Assembly (NCBI GenBank): GCA_026929865.2
Contig: CM049410.1
Span: forward strand, 23,342,001 to 23,406,000
Length of the DNA stretch: 64,000 nt
Direction of reading: 5' to 3'
DNA from: Hyperoplus lanceolatus
Lineage: Eukaryota; Chordata; Actinopteri; Uranoscopiformes; Ammodytidae
Shown here: positions 47,935-61,140 of the stretch, piece by piece
Layout: each line of letters starts with the position of its first letter
Numbering within the stretch: the first letter of the stretch is position 1
Position numbers and translations under genes: made by a program
The notes under the pieces: model-generated
The model's database searches: none
Seen by the model: only the letters and a program-made list of their open reading frames with translations
What the model was told of the DNA's origin: nothing

Positions 47935-49401
47935 CACACACACACACACACACACACAGCCCACCTCCTCCAGGCAGCGAGCCTCCTCCTGTGCGTTCTC
48001 TCTGGTGAACTCCTCCAGTGGATACTGCAGTCTGGGGAACGGGGCAATCGGCCAATCAAACGTCGGCACATCCAGCTTGTGGATCGCTTTGGAGTGGGTC
48101 GTCGCCAGGCAACCTTAACCAGGCAAGAGTGTTGTGTTAACCGTGAATACACAATGTTGCAATGATAAACCTGTTGTTGGCCCTTTGATTTCAATTGGTT
48201 GTTTGCCATGTAATTTTGCAGGTGTGCTTCAGGTACATATTTCTATCAATTAATAAAACATCGATATCAGGCAATAATGATATCAATATCCAGTATATCT
48301 GTATCTCTATACCAAGCTCCAATGGTGATGCTCTATATACTAAGAACCTTTTTCCATCTGGTCTCATGATGTCTACTGTTTAGCATGGCAGGGAGCTCTT
48401 AATTCATTCTTTTTACATCTCACCACCATGACAGCAGCACTACAGGAGGACAGCCTTTCACTTACCCATGGTTCTCCCATGGAAACCTCCCATGAAAGAT
48501 AAAATACTGAGTTCTGGACAGCCTGGGGTCTGAGACATACACAGAAATAGAAAGAGAATTTTTTTTATTCCAATCCAGATGGAAATGGTCAAATCCTGTT
48601 ATAAATAGCAAAGGTTCTTTTTCCCTTCTCACCTTGTTTATCATGCAGGAGCTGATGTCTTCCTCTGATGGGTTGCTGTGGCCTCGCTCCTTGTTCTTTA
48701 TTCAAAAGTAAACAGAGAAAAAAAGAAACATTTACATTTTGTTTGATGAATTGTGGGTCAGAATCTCCCTAAAAAACTTACTGATTTCCTCATTAAAAAT
48801 CCCAAACCAGATGTATTAGGACATTCAGCATGCTGCATCTGACTACATGTGTTGAGACTTCCTAAATCTTTTTTTCTGCCATACTATATAGCAGGGAAGT
48901 ATGGGGATGGAACGCAACCATTATTTCCAAACGGTGGGTGTTTCAATAGAACTCTCTCTCTCTCTCCGTCTCTGTCCCTTCTCTCTCTTTTTTTCCTCCT
49001 TTCTTTACATTTCCTACTCGTTCACTCTACTGCTGTATGTTAACAGGAGAAGCTCAAGTGTCAGAAGTAGTGCAAATTCTTAAAGTTCATTTTCAAACTG
49101 ATTGAGTGAGTGAGTGTGTGGACGTTAATGGTGGAACTTTCTCGCTGCTTTGCCTCACCCTGTACCAGATGAACATGGCTTTGTAGGCGTTCTCATTGGA
49201 GCAGGAGCCACAGGCCATAGTCTGCACACGGGACATTCCACTGGGGGCCACCTGACAGGAGGGCACACACATTGTAGTATTGTGGTTTAATAAAGCTTTA
49301 TAATCTAAATATCAGCAAAAAGTTTATATATAAGAAAAAAAAGCATTTATATTCCAACAATAATAAAAGCAACAATTATTACACCGTTATCACAAGTGTG
49401 T

Positions 49402-49498
<97 letters not shown>

Positions 49499-52400
49499 AA
49501 TAAGTGAGTGAGTGAGTGAGTGAGTGAGTGAGTGAGTGAGTGAGTGAGTAAGTGAGTGAATGAATGAGTGCGTGTGTCTGTGCGCTGTACTCACTGAAAG
49601 CAGACTTTCAGCCAGATTGTCTGGGAAGTTCTCTGGTGGTAGGATCCCCAGGGCCGGTCGGTTCACCAGTGTACTCTGAAAGAAAGACAGAAAGAAAATA
49701 ATTGTGATTTTGCTAAAAAATCAAATCTTTTTAGGAAATCATTGCCTTCAGATATCTCTTCAATTTGACTCTCAACTTTCCTTTAAATGCTGCTTTCTCA
49801 ACTTCTGCACTGTTATGTGGTTGCTTTTTTAAAAGGTGCTACGAGGAACTTTTAAATATTTCATAAACGGTGTAATTTTCCCTCTGATGATCATTAATGA
49901 CAATAACGTGACCATCACTGCAAAAAATGCTATTCGAATATAGTTTTTCTTAATGCCTTTTTCATGGGTACACTTACCCAGGAACAATAGCTGGCGTAGT
50001 ATAAACACTACCGCTTTTGTCCAAAGGGGGTGCAAGAATTAAAACAAACAGAAAGTTCCTCGGAGCACCTTTAAAGTAGGAGTTAACGACAGTAATTTAC
50101 CATACTGGACTGAAGTACACTTGATCATTTAATAAACAGACAGTACCCTTTTATACTCTCATATTGATGATAGAAATGATATTGTATGTAAAGACGACCT
50201 ACCAGATTGTTGGGGTTGGACATGAGTTTGAGTAGAGCAGGGTGGTTGTAGCCTGAGAGGGGACAGAATGGGGAGTGGAGATAATGGAAAACAGATTTAT
50301 ATGATAAATAGACTCATTTATTTCAAAGTCAGTGCTGTGCGTGGTGTGACAAAGGTTTAGCCTATTGGATATCTGCAGCAATGGCACACCAAGCACCTAA
50401 CATACTAGTTTACCTGAACATTGATGCAACATAGTCTAATATGTATACTATTCTTGTGTATTTGATTTGTGTGCATGTGTTTCTATGAGTTAGACTTTAT
50501 TTTATCCCCGGCTTTCAACTCATTTTATCTATGTAAGATTATCAGTAACGCTTCATCTGTACAAAAGGCAATGACTCAAAAAGAAAGATCTTAGTTGAGA
50601 ATGGAAAAGAAACGGTGGACAAAAATAGAAAATCAGCTAAATATTGTAGGTGAAAATAGAATTACATTTAATGAAATACTGCTGTGTTCTAAAAGAAAAA
50701 TCTTCTCATTGAAGTAGCTTTTTTCATTTGCATTAATATGCATTCTGCGAAGGTTAACAATTGTTTCAAACTGAGGCCCCTTCATCATCTGAATTCATTA
50801 AGCGTGTGAGTTCCTGGCTAGAACAAAGGCCTTCTGTCAGGGAGGGAGGACCCCTGAGGACTGAGCTCAGACCACTGACTTAAAGAGAACCATGTTAATC
50901 AGGCCGGACGTACTGATAGTCAGTGTGGTCTGTCTTTGGACCAATGGCTGTCTGATGATTTATCTTAAAGAGAGCGGTAAAGCATTTTTGCAAAGTATTA
51001 CATTTGTCTTAATCTTAAGTATTTTCTTTTCTACTGTGAGCATACCTATGCAAGGGGACGTTTGAAGTGTTGTTTGACTTGAAATGGAATTATCTGCTGC
51101 CACTAACTTTACTCAGTGTGTACCTGAACGTGACATTGTAAAGCAATCACACTTTAAACTCAACACTTAAGCAAGACACTTCACCCACCTTGCCTTGTGT
51201 GAATGTGTATGATTGCTGTATGTTTGAGGTGGTGGTCGGAGGGGCCGTTGGCACTGAATGGCAGCCACGCTTCCGTCAGTCTGCCCCAGGGCAGTGTGGC
51301 TCCTCTCGTAGTTTACCACCACCGGTATGACTGTGTGTGAACGAATTGAACCAGCAACCCTGTAAAGCGTCTTTGAGTGCCTAGGCAATAAAGCGCTATA
51401 TAAAACCTATCAATTATTAACTGATTATACACTGTATAGGCCTACAAGTAATAAGTTATATAACAGTCTGTAGTACAAATATTAATCAGAGGGTGCCACA
51501 TCATAAATCAAAGATGGATTCAAAGCCCCAATCACTCCCAAGTCCAAAGGTCTTTTCCAATAGACACTAACATTAGAAAAACTGAATCTACAGTATGTGA
51601 TCTGTATGTGGCTATCTGATCTGGTTTAAGAAAAGTGCATGATAAAATGCAGGTGTTAATGCATGTAGAGAGGGCATTGTGGAATGCAGTCATAACATCC
51701 AGACAAAGAATGGAGGTCTTTGAACTCATTTTATACAGATTGTAAAGCAGCTTCTACCATATGGCCACATTATATTAAAAAATATTATACTGTAAAAAAA
51801 AAAGAAGAAAAATCATCATGGTTTGCACTGGGGCCTAAGGCTGTGTGTAGTCGAGTCCAATACTTTTCACTCTGATGATATATGACTGCTCTAAAAAACA
51901 CACAAGCTAAATCACATTGAAAGCTACAGAGCTAAATAGACAGCCATGCTCCCAACCCCCATCTCTCAACCCATTTAAACAGGGCCACTATAGAGAGTGT
52001 GCCCTGCCTATTTGCATCACTGCTTGGTATGGGCACTGCAAAACTGTGACCGCCAGAGCACTGCAGCGCTCTGGCGGTAAACAGTTACACAATCACCAAA
52101 AACACTTTTTTATGAGGTTTTATTTTGAAATGTTATTTTTTATATAACAATACTTATTTTGTATTATACTTGACTATATTCCAAATCCTTTTAAGAAAAT
52201 AGTTAAGACTGGGGGAGTGTACATTTAGATCTGAACACCTCTTCCTGCCTTATTCACTCAGTAACAGACTCCTCTAGTCAAAGACTTATAGTTACATAAG
52301 ATATTTCCAGACAGTCTAACCTACTTCATGTCCCAAATTACAAAACACACAGTGCTCTCATATCTTTTAGTACACCCTCCCGAAATATAGATAGAATCTG

Positions 52401-53799
52401 ATGGGTATTTTAAGAATGTTGATGGTATTTCATATATTATTTTGTAAAACAAACTTACTAATGTCAATGTAATGTCATACAATTAATAACTAATTGAAGA
52501 AAATGCATTCTGAGAGGAAAGTGTTTCTTCAACCACGAATCAATGGCATAGAGTGGTTGCAAAATAAAGGCATATGTTTTCTAATGCAATAGTTATGGGT
52601 CTTTCACCTGTTCTTAAAGGTGGAGTCAGTGATTCTTGAGAACGCTTGTTGTCAACCAATCCAGGTAGCTGTGTGTTGTTGTGTTGTCTTGCTACTCACC
52701 GATGGGGATGGAGGAGATCTGAGTGTAGATGTCCAGCATGCGGTTTCCATCCACGTCCACCAGGTAGTTTCCCCGGCTCTCCTCATAGTTACAGAAGAAG
52801 TTGATCGCTCCAACATTCTGCAAACAGACAGAATGTTCTGGATTAAGAGCAGTCTATAACAGTATAGAAGTGAAACCTCTTGTAGTCACATTAGCAGAAG
52901 ACAGACACACTGTTTCATTCATATTTATACTGTTATATCTATTCATTCTCATTCATATTTTTACGTAGTTATACACAGCCACTCATACTCCATTACGACA
53001 TTTTCTTTTGTTTTCTACTGCTGTGTATAGCACGTCATGCAATTTCCTCTGTACAGAATTGCACATACTTTTTATTTCTAAACTGAAATTTGCAAAACTT
53101 TCCTCTGCACATAGTCCATTTTCAATGTGAATTTATAATTTACAATTTTAATTTCCTATATTTTGTTATATCTTATATATATTTTGAGTGTTGGAGAACA
53201 AACAAAGTAAGAATTTTAATATACAGTGCAACTACCTGTTTTATTGCACATATGACAATAAATATCTTGAAATCTTGAACTATGTCTTCCAACAACACCT
53301 GTATAGTAACTTGTCTTTAGCCTCTCAAAAATCCTCTCCTGATATTGATAGATAAAAAAAAAAGTATGTTAAAAATACTCAATAACTCTGTACAAACATT
53401 CTTCCTATGATCCAGTTTGGTCCTCCAACCCTAACCTTCAACTAGATTCATCATTAGCGAACCTGTCCTAAAAGCTGTCAATTTGTAATAACTGGTTTAT
53501 TTAAGAAAGCGAATAGAATGGCCTCAACAATGGCCCAGTGTGACTTATGCTTGCTTTCCTCCTTCTATTATGACACAATATCACGATTTGACTGCAAAAC
53601 TCAAATGCAAATCTATTTTTGCATGTTCAAAACCCTCTGTCAAACTTGAACTGCAAATATTTGCATGTCAATATACACATGCATCACTTGTAGCCCTGGA
53701 GCGCAGAGTGCTACAATGTGAACAACATTAACGCTCAAGAGGCTGATGTAACTACTTCACTGAGTTAATACAATTGGAGAACCCATCTGGCCACATACT

Positions 53800-53840
<41 letters not shown>

Positions 53841-55873
53841 CACGGGCACACAGACACACAAGCGCACACAGACAGACACACACACACACACACGCACACA
53901 TGCACAAGCACACACACATAAAATCTTTATAAAAATAAATCCAGCTAGAGAGAGAGAAAGCCGTGATCTTCTCTAACCACAAGAATGTGTACCGGTGAAG
54001 GTGGAGTCAGCAATTGAGGAGAACGCTTGTTGTCAAAAAATTTTTTATTTCGCTGACACACACACAAACAACCTTTGCTCACCTGGATTTCTCCCAGTTG
54101 TTTTGTCAGCGCCTATAGATTGAAAGAAAAAATAACAGGTTACGTTTTTACTCAGCAATACGTCAAAGGGTGAAGGGGGGTTGGGGAATAGGTGGTTGTG
54201 TCTTACCTCTGACCGTGGTCCAGGCACTGACGTTTTCATCAAAGGTCCATTGTAGTCGACCTCTACCTCAGCCTTGGCTGCTGCCTTGCTGGCATATCTG
54301 CAAGCTGGCGGAGGAAAAAGAAATTAATGATAATAAATTAGATAGGATATTAAAAAATAAAAAGTATATATTTTTTTGTTTTTTTTGTTTTTTTTTGTTC
54401 TTTTTTAAAATACATACAATAACAAACATCAAATTACTAGAAGACAGAAACAGAAGAAAATGCAGGTGTTTTCATATTCTGCGACTGGAAGTTGCCATTT
54501 TTCAAAGTAAGAGCGCATATGAGAACACGGTGCTGTGTGTGCTGTGTAGGAGAGGGGGGAAACGAAAAATCAATAACCACCAATTTTTTGGTATTGTAAT
54601 ATCCTTTTGTGAAACGACAATAGACCAAAAAGGTACAGGGGCCGGTTCTGTTGAAAAGTTGTATTGTATTCTTGCTCCTCCATCATGTGTTTGGATGGAG
54701 AATGCAATGCTGGACCTTTTTTCAGCTACTTAAGTTTCTAAATGATTCCATGGCCCTTTAATGCCGTTGGTAACTTGAGAAATGTTCATTGACATTACAC
54801 TAGGCTTATACAGTAGCATTGGGATTAACAGTGTTCACATATCGGCCTTTTAAACATTGACAGAAGAGAAGACCTTTGAGATATCACGCCACCAGCCACT
54901 GGAGAGCGTGGTGCACGCATATGGAGAATCATTCTGCCTGAGGTCAGTCAAACATTTACACTGATAACATTATGCTGCTCAGCTTGAGCTTCTATTAAAA
55001 GGTTTCATGCTTCTGATTGCAGGGAAAAAACACAAGAATTACAACTTAATTTTTTGGGGGGTATATTTAACAAAAACATCAAATCCTTTGTTTACTCGGA
55101 AATAAAGATTGAAAATAGTTGCAACAAATAGTGTGGTGCAGATATAGCAAGTCAATTAACTACTGTAACTACTGTTGACAAACCGAATTAAGAATACAGA
55201 TTTGAATCAGACATAAAAAAGGCAATTCCTTTTCAAATCCATGTCATGCTGCTTTTCCTTATTCAAATGGGTTTTCGACTTGCAAAGTCATTCCCCCTCT
55301 CCGTGAAGCCTTTCCGTGACTCTCTGAGGCCTCGTACAGGTATAGTATAAAACACATTAGCACAGGAACAGAGAATTCCTGTTTTAAATGTAAAATTAGC
55401 TTTTAAATAAAGAAATGCTGTATTTCAATGAGCCTCAAGGGTCCTCCATAATAAAGTTGTCAAATAGACGACAAAAGAAGCCATAACAGACCAAAAGACA
55501 ATGAATGAAGATACACACTGTTATTCTGGGTTAATCCACAGGAGAACAGTTCTAAGTAAGGCAAAGCAAGGCAAGGCAAGTTTATTTATATAGCACAATT
55601 CAAACACAAGGCCATTCAAAGTGCTTTACAGGGGCAAGATCAAAATACATAAAACACATTAGAAGACATTTAAAAGCGAATGAAAAGAAGTAAAACATTT
55701 AAATAGAATAAAAAGTACAGGTTAAAATGGAAACAGAAAAGTCTTCAGACTCAATTTAAAAGAACTGAGGGTTGCAGCAGACCTCAAGTAGAGTGTGATT
55801 TACCTGGAGCGTTGAGCCACAGGTTCTTCTGCAGCGAGAGAGAGAACTGACGACTGATCAGCGTAGACGCCAT
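44493..55873 (-). CDS. abat: 4-aminobutyrate aminotransferase, mitochondrial (GABA transaminase)
   Basis: Fifteen exons splice in frame to 500 aa, the human length: 55873-55804, 54304-54207, 54112-54083, 52817-52700, 50252-50203, 49675-49595, 49251-49159, 48695-48633, 48529-48466, 48113-47965, 47185-47048, 45797-45630, 45445-45299, 44879-44768 and 44614-44493. The PLP enzyme converts GABA plus 2-oxoglutarate to succinic semialdehyde plus glutamate in the mitochondrial matrix. A basic, hydroxylated N-terminus ([16 protein letters not shown]) is a plausible transit peptide. Conserved blocks: [60 protein letters not shown] (cofactor binding), [43 protein letters not shown] and FSKKLLTGG. By position K357 is the cofactor lysine. 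Exon 2 uses the first of two nearby AGs (CCGCCAG), giving ACRYASK. Start: first ATG in the exon. Three splice sites have adjacent UG repeats. Confidence 0.97.
45251..45292 (-). repeat. (CA)n microsatellite beside an abat donor
   Basis: About 21 CA units on the plus strand, UG in the abat transcript. It begins 5 nt after the donor GT (45298-45297) of the 147-nt exon. Confidence 0.9.
45841..46880 (-). other. abat intron with unclassified repeats
   Basis: The stretch near 46240 reads ACTGAACTATCCCTTTAAG, a word often found at ends of fish MITEs. A GC-richer block at 46330-46605 looks foreign but matches nothing I recognise. No exon is present. Confidence 0.3.
46880..47045 (-). repeat. Dispersed repeat family B, reversed fragment
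   Basis: TAGTGGAGTAAAAAGTAGAAC, AAGTACCTTGAGTAAATGTAC and TTAGTTACATTACA are the inverse of the words at the left end of 23115-24015. It ends immediately next to the abat exon 47185-47048. Confidence 0.45.
47191..47233 (-). repeat. (CA)n microsatellite beside an abat acceptor
   Basis: About 21 CA units, UG in the transcript, ending 5 nt before the acceptor AG of exon 47185-47048. The acceptor reads GTGTGTCTCCAG. Confidence 0.9.
47875..47959 (-). repeat. (CAGA)n plus (CA)n compound microsatellite beside an abat donor
   Basis: About 13 CAGA units followed by about 13 CA units on the plus strand. The CA part lies 4-5 nt from the donor GT (47964-47963) of exon 48113-47965. Confidence 0.9.
48960..48990. 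repeat. Short (TC)n-rich tract in an abat intron
   Basis: CTCTCTCTCTCTCCGTCTCTG-type sequence. On the abat strand it is GA-rich. Confidence 0.7.
49389..49560. repeat. (GT)n followed by (GAGT)n, in an abat intron
   Basis: About 50 GT units at 49397-49497, then about 14 AGTG units to 49560. Unlike the other exon-proximal repeats this one is CA-rich in the abat sense strand. Confidence 0.9.
49836..50075. repeat. GTGCTACGAGGAACTTT fold-back MITE
   Basis: The left end AAAAGGTGCTACGAGGAACTT and the right end AAAGTTCCTCGGAGCACCTTT are inverted copies around about 200 bp without coding sequence. It is in an abat intron. A fragment is at 25921-25957. Confidence 0.7.
51120..51420 (+). repeat. Retroposon-like repeat (CAAGACACTTCACCCACCTT ... 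AAAGCGCTATATAAA)
   Basis: The order CAAGACACTTCACCCACCTT, GCCCCAGGGCAGTGTGGCT, ACCACCACCGGT and AAAGCGCTATATAAAACC is that of a very common fish repeat whose 3' end resembles LINE tails. One copy only, in an abat intron. Exact family not assigned. Confidence 0.5.
51935..52080 (+). repeat. Possible LINE remnant
   Basis: A short frame reads [20 protein letters not shown] then [17 protein letters not shown]. It resembles the C-terminal region of fish LINE reverse-transcriptase ORFs (IxVWYGN...RKALQR-type). It has no intact ends and is deeply decayed. Confidence 0.4.
52615..52660 (+). repeat. GGTGGAGTCAG family, left-arm fragment
   Basis: TTAAAGGTGGAGTCAGTGATT then GAGAACGCTTGTTGTC. The fragment ends about 40 bp from the abat exon 52817-52700. 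Confidence 0.55.
53798..53920. repeat. (CA)n microsatellite, interrupted
   Basis: CA units broken by CATG, CGGG, CAGA and CGCA words. It is in the abat intron between exons 54112-54083 and 52817-52700, far from either splice site. Confidence 0.9.
53998..54048 (+). repeat. GGTGGAGTCAG family, left-arm fragment
   Basis: GAAGGTGGAGTCAGCAATT then GGAGAACGCTTGTTGTC. It lies about 35 bp from the 30-nt abat exon at 54083-54112. Confidence 0.55.
55558..55760 (-). repeat. LINE-type 3' tail repeat (GCAAGTTTATTTATATAGCAC)
   Basis: GGCAAGGCAAG precedes TTTATTTATATAGCACAATTC, CAAGGCCATTCAAAGTGC and TTTACAGGGGCAAGATC. Read on the minus strand this is the familiar fish LINE 3' end with a short-unit tail. 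It is truncated and non-coding, and lies in abat intron 1. Confidence 0.5.
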
Positions 55874-55938
55874 GGCAACAGTGTGAGCAGGCAGGCAGGA
55901 CGGAGCGGCTGCCCTCACGGTCTGACTTCACCTAGTCA

Positions 55939-56513
55939 CCTATAAACACAGAGGAGACAGAGGTATGGGTTAATGAGAGATATCTAAAGAGGGGAAAGGG
56001 TTATGGGTTAATGAGAGATACAGTATCCAAAGAGGAGACAAAGGTATGGGTTAATGATAGATATCTAAAGAGGGGGAGAGAAGAAGGCCAATGGGCAAGC
56101 ACACACACTAATCAAGATTTTTTCTATCAACCACTCAAAGTTGCAAAATATGTATTTGTTTAGATGCACAGCTACTAAATGATGTGGAGTAGCTGTTGCC
56201 ATCATGGTAGGACGGAGATAGGCAATTCCAAAACATGTATCAGTGTTTGAGAATGCCAACTTATACATGGGAAAGGGCAGACAAAGGTGCCTCTAATATA
56301 CTGGTGTGGTATACAGCCATATGTGAAGCAGCAGTGTTGTGCAAAGCCAGCAGAAATGAGACTGAAATGGTACTGTAAGGAGTCACTGTACCAAACAATA
56401 ATCAAGTGTTTTCTGTTTTGGGGGGTTGAATACAACTGAGCTGACACAGTGACTTGACGTGTGGGCGGTTTTTCTAGCAGCCAGCTCAGCTTCTGATGAT
56501 CATGAACCACATC
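55939..56513 (-). other. Flank of abat exon 1, no supported feature
   Basis: On the minus strand GTTTATAG followed by GTGACTAG (about 55939) could be an acceptor, making the first coding exon the second exon of the gene. The 5' UTR exon and promoter were not found with confidence. A tandem-like pair, AAAGAGGGG-AAAGGGTTATGGGTTAATG, occurs three times at 55965-56070. Confidence 0.35.
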
Positions 56514-56746
56514 AAAAGGTGGAGTCAGCGATTCTGGAGAACGCTTGTTGACAAAATCACTTTGTCAATATCAGTGAATTTCTCCTCACGATATGCTAGC
56601 TGTCCGTACTGTGTGTGTGCACCTTTTTCAGCACACACACACACAGCACGGACATGTAGCGCCGATCATGAGGAGATATTCACTAATTTTGACTAAACGT
56701 GATTTTGACAACGAGTGTTCTCAAGAATGGCTGACTGCACCTTTAA
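56514..56746. repeat. GGTGGAGTCAG fold-back MITE, full copy
   Basis: The left arm AAGGTGGAGTCAGCGATTCT and the right arm AGAATGGCTGACTGCACCTTT are inverted around CTGTCCGTACTGTGTGTG and its inverse CACACAGCACGGACATG. About 230 bp. Confidence 0.75.
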
Positions 56747-57870
56747 CCTGTACATATTTCAGTTCAGCACTGAACAGGTCCATCAGCTAAAGTCTTAAGG
56801 CGTAAGTGTGGGGGTTATGCTTCAAAAGAACTGGTTCATCTTACGACAGGCCGTCTTAGAGGGTGTTCCAGTTGACCACACTTTAAGCCGGGATGAAAAG
56901 CATCTTTCCTTAAGGCTTTTGTGTGCTGTTGTGCTCAGCTACTCACATGAAAAGTGACAGGAATAGTTGTGTAAGAAGAAGGATGATAGACAAAGTTCAG
57001 GCCAATCGCAGTGTGAAGTCAGTGTTTCTGTTGGACTGTCAGTTTAAAGAATAGAAGATCCATACATTTGCAGATACAGCCAGAAGCCCCCTACCAATTC
57101 TGATGAAGTAAAGGTGTGAGGGAGATTTCAAAGCATTTCAACCATACATCAGGCACTTCTGTTGGAGCACCTTCCAATAGAAGTTAATACTGTATGGTCA
57201 AACTGCATCCAAATCCCCTCCCTCCCCACCACCTTTCTGACCTCAATTTAAAATGAGGTAATGTCAAAAGCTTTGTCAATAGGAGTTCATTATAAAAGCC
57301 TTTTTCAAGGGCCCCGAGGATTGAAATATAATTTACAGTACTGTATTGACAATCACAAAAAAGTTAATACGAATTAGAATATGCACTGAAATCCCATTTA
57401 AAGAGCTGTGTCCGTGTCCCGTTTATATGTGACTGTGACTGGGTCACATAACATTGAAGTGATTGAAGGATATTTGTTGAAAAATGTTGACTGTAATTTT
57501 CAATAATATGACCTAGTCAGCATGCAGCTATTGTTACGTGTATAACAGCTTTTTAATTGATTTCTTAGTCAGTCTGGTCCGTTTGGAGACAATCCAGCAT
57601 CTTTCAGCAACGTGTTCAGTTTTCAAGCACATTTCAAAACCTTGAAAACACAAGATTTTAAACCAAGCATTTTCCAAACTTTCCAAAACTCTGATTATTA
57701 TGAACCCTGCATGAATAAATGTAAGACAGAAATTGGGGCAAAGAAACCCCGTCTGCTCCTTCTCCTCTCATCCTTCCAAGCTCTTATGCAATACTGGCAG
57801 CAGAAACAGGAACATTCCAGCTATCTGCTTTCACACAGCAAAGGAAACCCTGGCCCTCCGTGGTCGCACA
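56747..57870. other. Gene-free stretch
   Basis: No exon, RNA gene or classified repeat is recognised in this interval upstream of abat. The open frame from 57612 ends in translated CA repeat and has no domain. Confidence 0.3.
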
Positions 57871-57958
57871 CACACACACACACACAGACACGCACACACA
57901 CACACACACACGCACGCACGCACACACACACACACACACGCACGCACGCACACACACA
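57867..57958. repeat. (CA)n microsatellite with CACG interruptions
   Basis: CA units with regularly spaced CGCACGCACG words. Confidence 0.9.
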
Positions 57959-58836
57959 AAAGCAGCAAACACAAGCAGACACACGTGCATGTTCACATAG
58001 GCACACAGACAGACGGTCTCTTGGCAACAACGTTGTGAACTGGTTGAAACTGGATTGAGTCTGAGTTACACAAGGTTTTCATATGCCCGGGAGGGGTGAG
58101 GTGGTCTTTGTGAGGGAGGGGGGGTAGAATAAAGTGATGGAGCTTTGCTAGAATGGGAACACAAAGGCAGGGCGACAGTGATAAGAATGACTAATTGAAT
58201 ATTCGAACTGAGGAGGATGTAGACTTCAGATGCTGTGTTGTTGGCTTATTTTCATTAGTAAGAATGTATACTGATGAAAATGTTTTACTCATTGATAATC
58301 TAAGCAAGATTGTTCACTGGGTGTTGCTATAACATGTCATTCCTATTCCCAAGGAACACAGTTTAGAACAGAGGCTAATGCAGCTGACATCTCCAACATG
58401 TCACACTGGAAACATCACAGACACAAAAGGGAAATAATTGGACAAAGGTAGTGTGTACACAGAAGTAAATGTTCTCCTGATTGACTTATCTATTGCTGAC
58501 AATTATATTGTTGATATTGTTGCTGCAAGCCAACTCCAGGATGTCCATCCAACCTAATCAAAGTGACTCTGATTAGGTGGTGATGCACTGTAAACAGTGT
58601 GTAGGAGGAAACCAGCATGCTTTAGTATGTAGTATAGTAAAAATAAAAAGTATGGGATTTGGAATGCAGGGTGAGTGTAGGCCTTGACTTGAGGCAGACT
58701 GAGCAAGCTAGTATATTCAATTCAATATTTATTTATGAATTATCAGAGGTTATGACAAAGGGTGCAGAGCTTGCTGGTGATCTCGCTTCACATATAAACT
58801 CCTCCAGTGACACATGCAAGTGATGAGTTAAGTCAT

Positions 58837-58940
<104 letters not shown>

Positions 58941-59456
58941 GTGCGAGCGTGCGTGCGTGCCTTAGTGTGTGCGGGTTTCCTGGAAAGCATTCCTCTCCTA
59001 AAGTAACCTGGAAATACATTGACAAAAAAATAGTGTTGTGTAACCACTGCTGTAGTGGGGCTGTTACCACACACTGGAGCTGCTAGACTTTGAACCATGG
59101 CTGCACTGCCGGTGACAGAGAGCAGCGCTGAATATTAATGATATGATAAATCTAGCTGAGAGGAGCTTGGGTAAATGTTCATGAGTGAGAACGCTCCACT
59201 CACTTCACTAACTGGTCATATAACAACACCTTAGAGTTCTATCAAGTGTTCTAAAAATAAAATAAATTAGCATTCCTATGTGATTTGGTTGGGGTTTTGT
59301 TCATGCTCTTGAAAAAAGAAAGCAAGTATGCAAGATGATTCTTCACTTTTCTTGGGACCTAAGGCCAAATGAATGTTGCTCATATATTGCTCATCATGTA
59401 ACTTTGATTGACAGCTAGCAGGACTTGTCGAGTCTCTCACTAAGTGGGGTGCAGTT

Positions 59457-59774
59457 TAAGGTGGAGTCAGCAATTCTGGAGCAGGTTGTTTTTCAAATCA
59501 GTTTTTCGTCAAAATCAGTGAATATCTCCTTATGATCCTCTACCTGTCTATATACTGTGTGTGCTCTAAAAAAACTGTTATTAATGCACAGCCTAGGCTC
59601 TGTGAACTGGCATGATGGCTGTAGTGGCCCCTTTGGCTGTGTAGTAACACCAGATATTCGTCAGCGGACACACAGTACGGACAGGTAGCGGATTGTGAGG
59701 CGATATTCACTGGATTTGCCAAACAATGATTTTGACAACAAGCATTCTCCAGAATCACAGACTCCACCTTTAAA
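59457..59774. repeat. GGTGGAGTCAG fold-back MITE, longest copy
   Basis: The left arm TTAAGGTGGAGTCAGCAATTC and the right arm AGAATCACAGACTCCACCTTT are inverted. The centre contains CACAGCCTAGGCTCTGTG and GTAGTGGCCCCTTTGGC, shared with the copies at 8280 and 26220. About 318 bp, no coding sequence. Confidence 0.75.
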
Positions 59775-60331
59775 TGTTCTACACCTGACCTGTGACACCT
59801 ATTCCTTACAAAAGTGAAAATCCTTGTTAAAAAGTTAAAGCAGCAGTAGTTAGAAAATGGACACAGAGGTGGGAGTGATTGGTGTTGCTTTGGCCCAGCT
59901 AAAAGATATCCCAGAATGCCCTGCAATTTGCAAGGTCAGTCAACCTGGGACTGCACACACCACCTTCCATCACCGTGATAGTTAAGGACATTATGCAACG
60001 ATTCTGTTTGTGGACTTCAGCTCACCATTAAAAATATTAACCTAGCTCCTAGATCCTAATACACCCGCGCTCACTATCAATGAATCAGCAACTTCCTGAT
60101 AGAAAAGAAGAAGCAGGTGCATTGTGGGCAGTCGCTGTAATCAAGCCACAAATAGCTCCACAGTATAGCTCCCTTTGGAAGGACGGCAGGCAGAAGTAAC
60201 TTAATACGTTACCCAATGCAATACGTAGTCCAGCACTTTGCTGCACTGCACTGCACTCCCACTCACCCTTGTGCTATGTGTCAAATGTATAGTTATTCTA
60301 CAACCTGCATACAGACAATGGTCCGAATGTA

Positions 60332-60514
60332 AGGTGAAGCCAGCAATTCTACAGAATGGTTGTTGTCAAAATCAGTGAATATCTCCTCAATATCCGCAAC
60401 GTGTCGTACACATACAGTACAGACAGGCAGATTGTGAGGAGATAATCACTGTTTTGGGAAAAATTTGATTTCGTCAACAAACATTCTCCAGAATCGCTGA
60501 CTCCACCTTTAAAT
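60332..60514. repeat. GGTGGAGTCAG fold-back MITE, shortened copy
   Basis: The left arm TAAGGTGAAGCCAGCAATTC and the right arm AGAATCGCTGACTCCACCTTTA. AATG flanks both sides and may be a short target duplication. About 183 bp; the centre is deleted relative to the 59457 copy. Confidence 0.7.
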
Positions 60515-60760
60515 GCTGGCTTCTTTTCATCTTCCTACAATAACTGGGAGGCTCCGATTTGATTTCAGTTTGATTTCATCAGTTAGAGTTGAGTGTTGAA
60601 TCTCCAGAGGGGCAACTGTTATTAATTACTATTTAACATTTACGTAGTCCATCTGCTGCTTCACTATAATGTCCCATTGAATCGTTCATCTTTTCATTAG
60701 ACCCTGCTGCCTGTCAGTTGTGCTGTCCATCACCTTGCCTGTCCCCATGCAGCATAAAAT

Positions 60761-60764
<4 letters not shown>

Positions 60765-60821
<57 letters not shown>
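60765..60821. repeat. (GT)n microsatellite
   Basis: About 28 GT units. Confidence 0.9.
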
Positions 60822-60824
<3 letters not shown>

Positions 60825-60948
60825 GCAGTTTGTCCTTGTTTTCATTTCACGCTCGATTTGGCAATGTGAACCAATGTGTCCGTTTCCCTTTGAAAGCTCC
60901 TTTGGACTGAATTGAATTGAGACAGAGAGAAAAAGAGATAGATAGAAG

Positions 60949-61140
<192 letters not shown>

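Noticed and set aside
54170-54733. A 187-aa plus-strand frame
   Set aside because: It runs antisense across abat exon 54304-54207 and a T-rich intron tract and has no recognisable domain.
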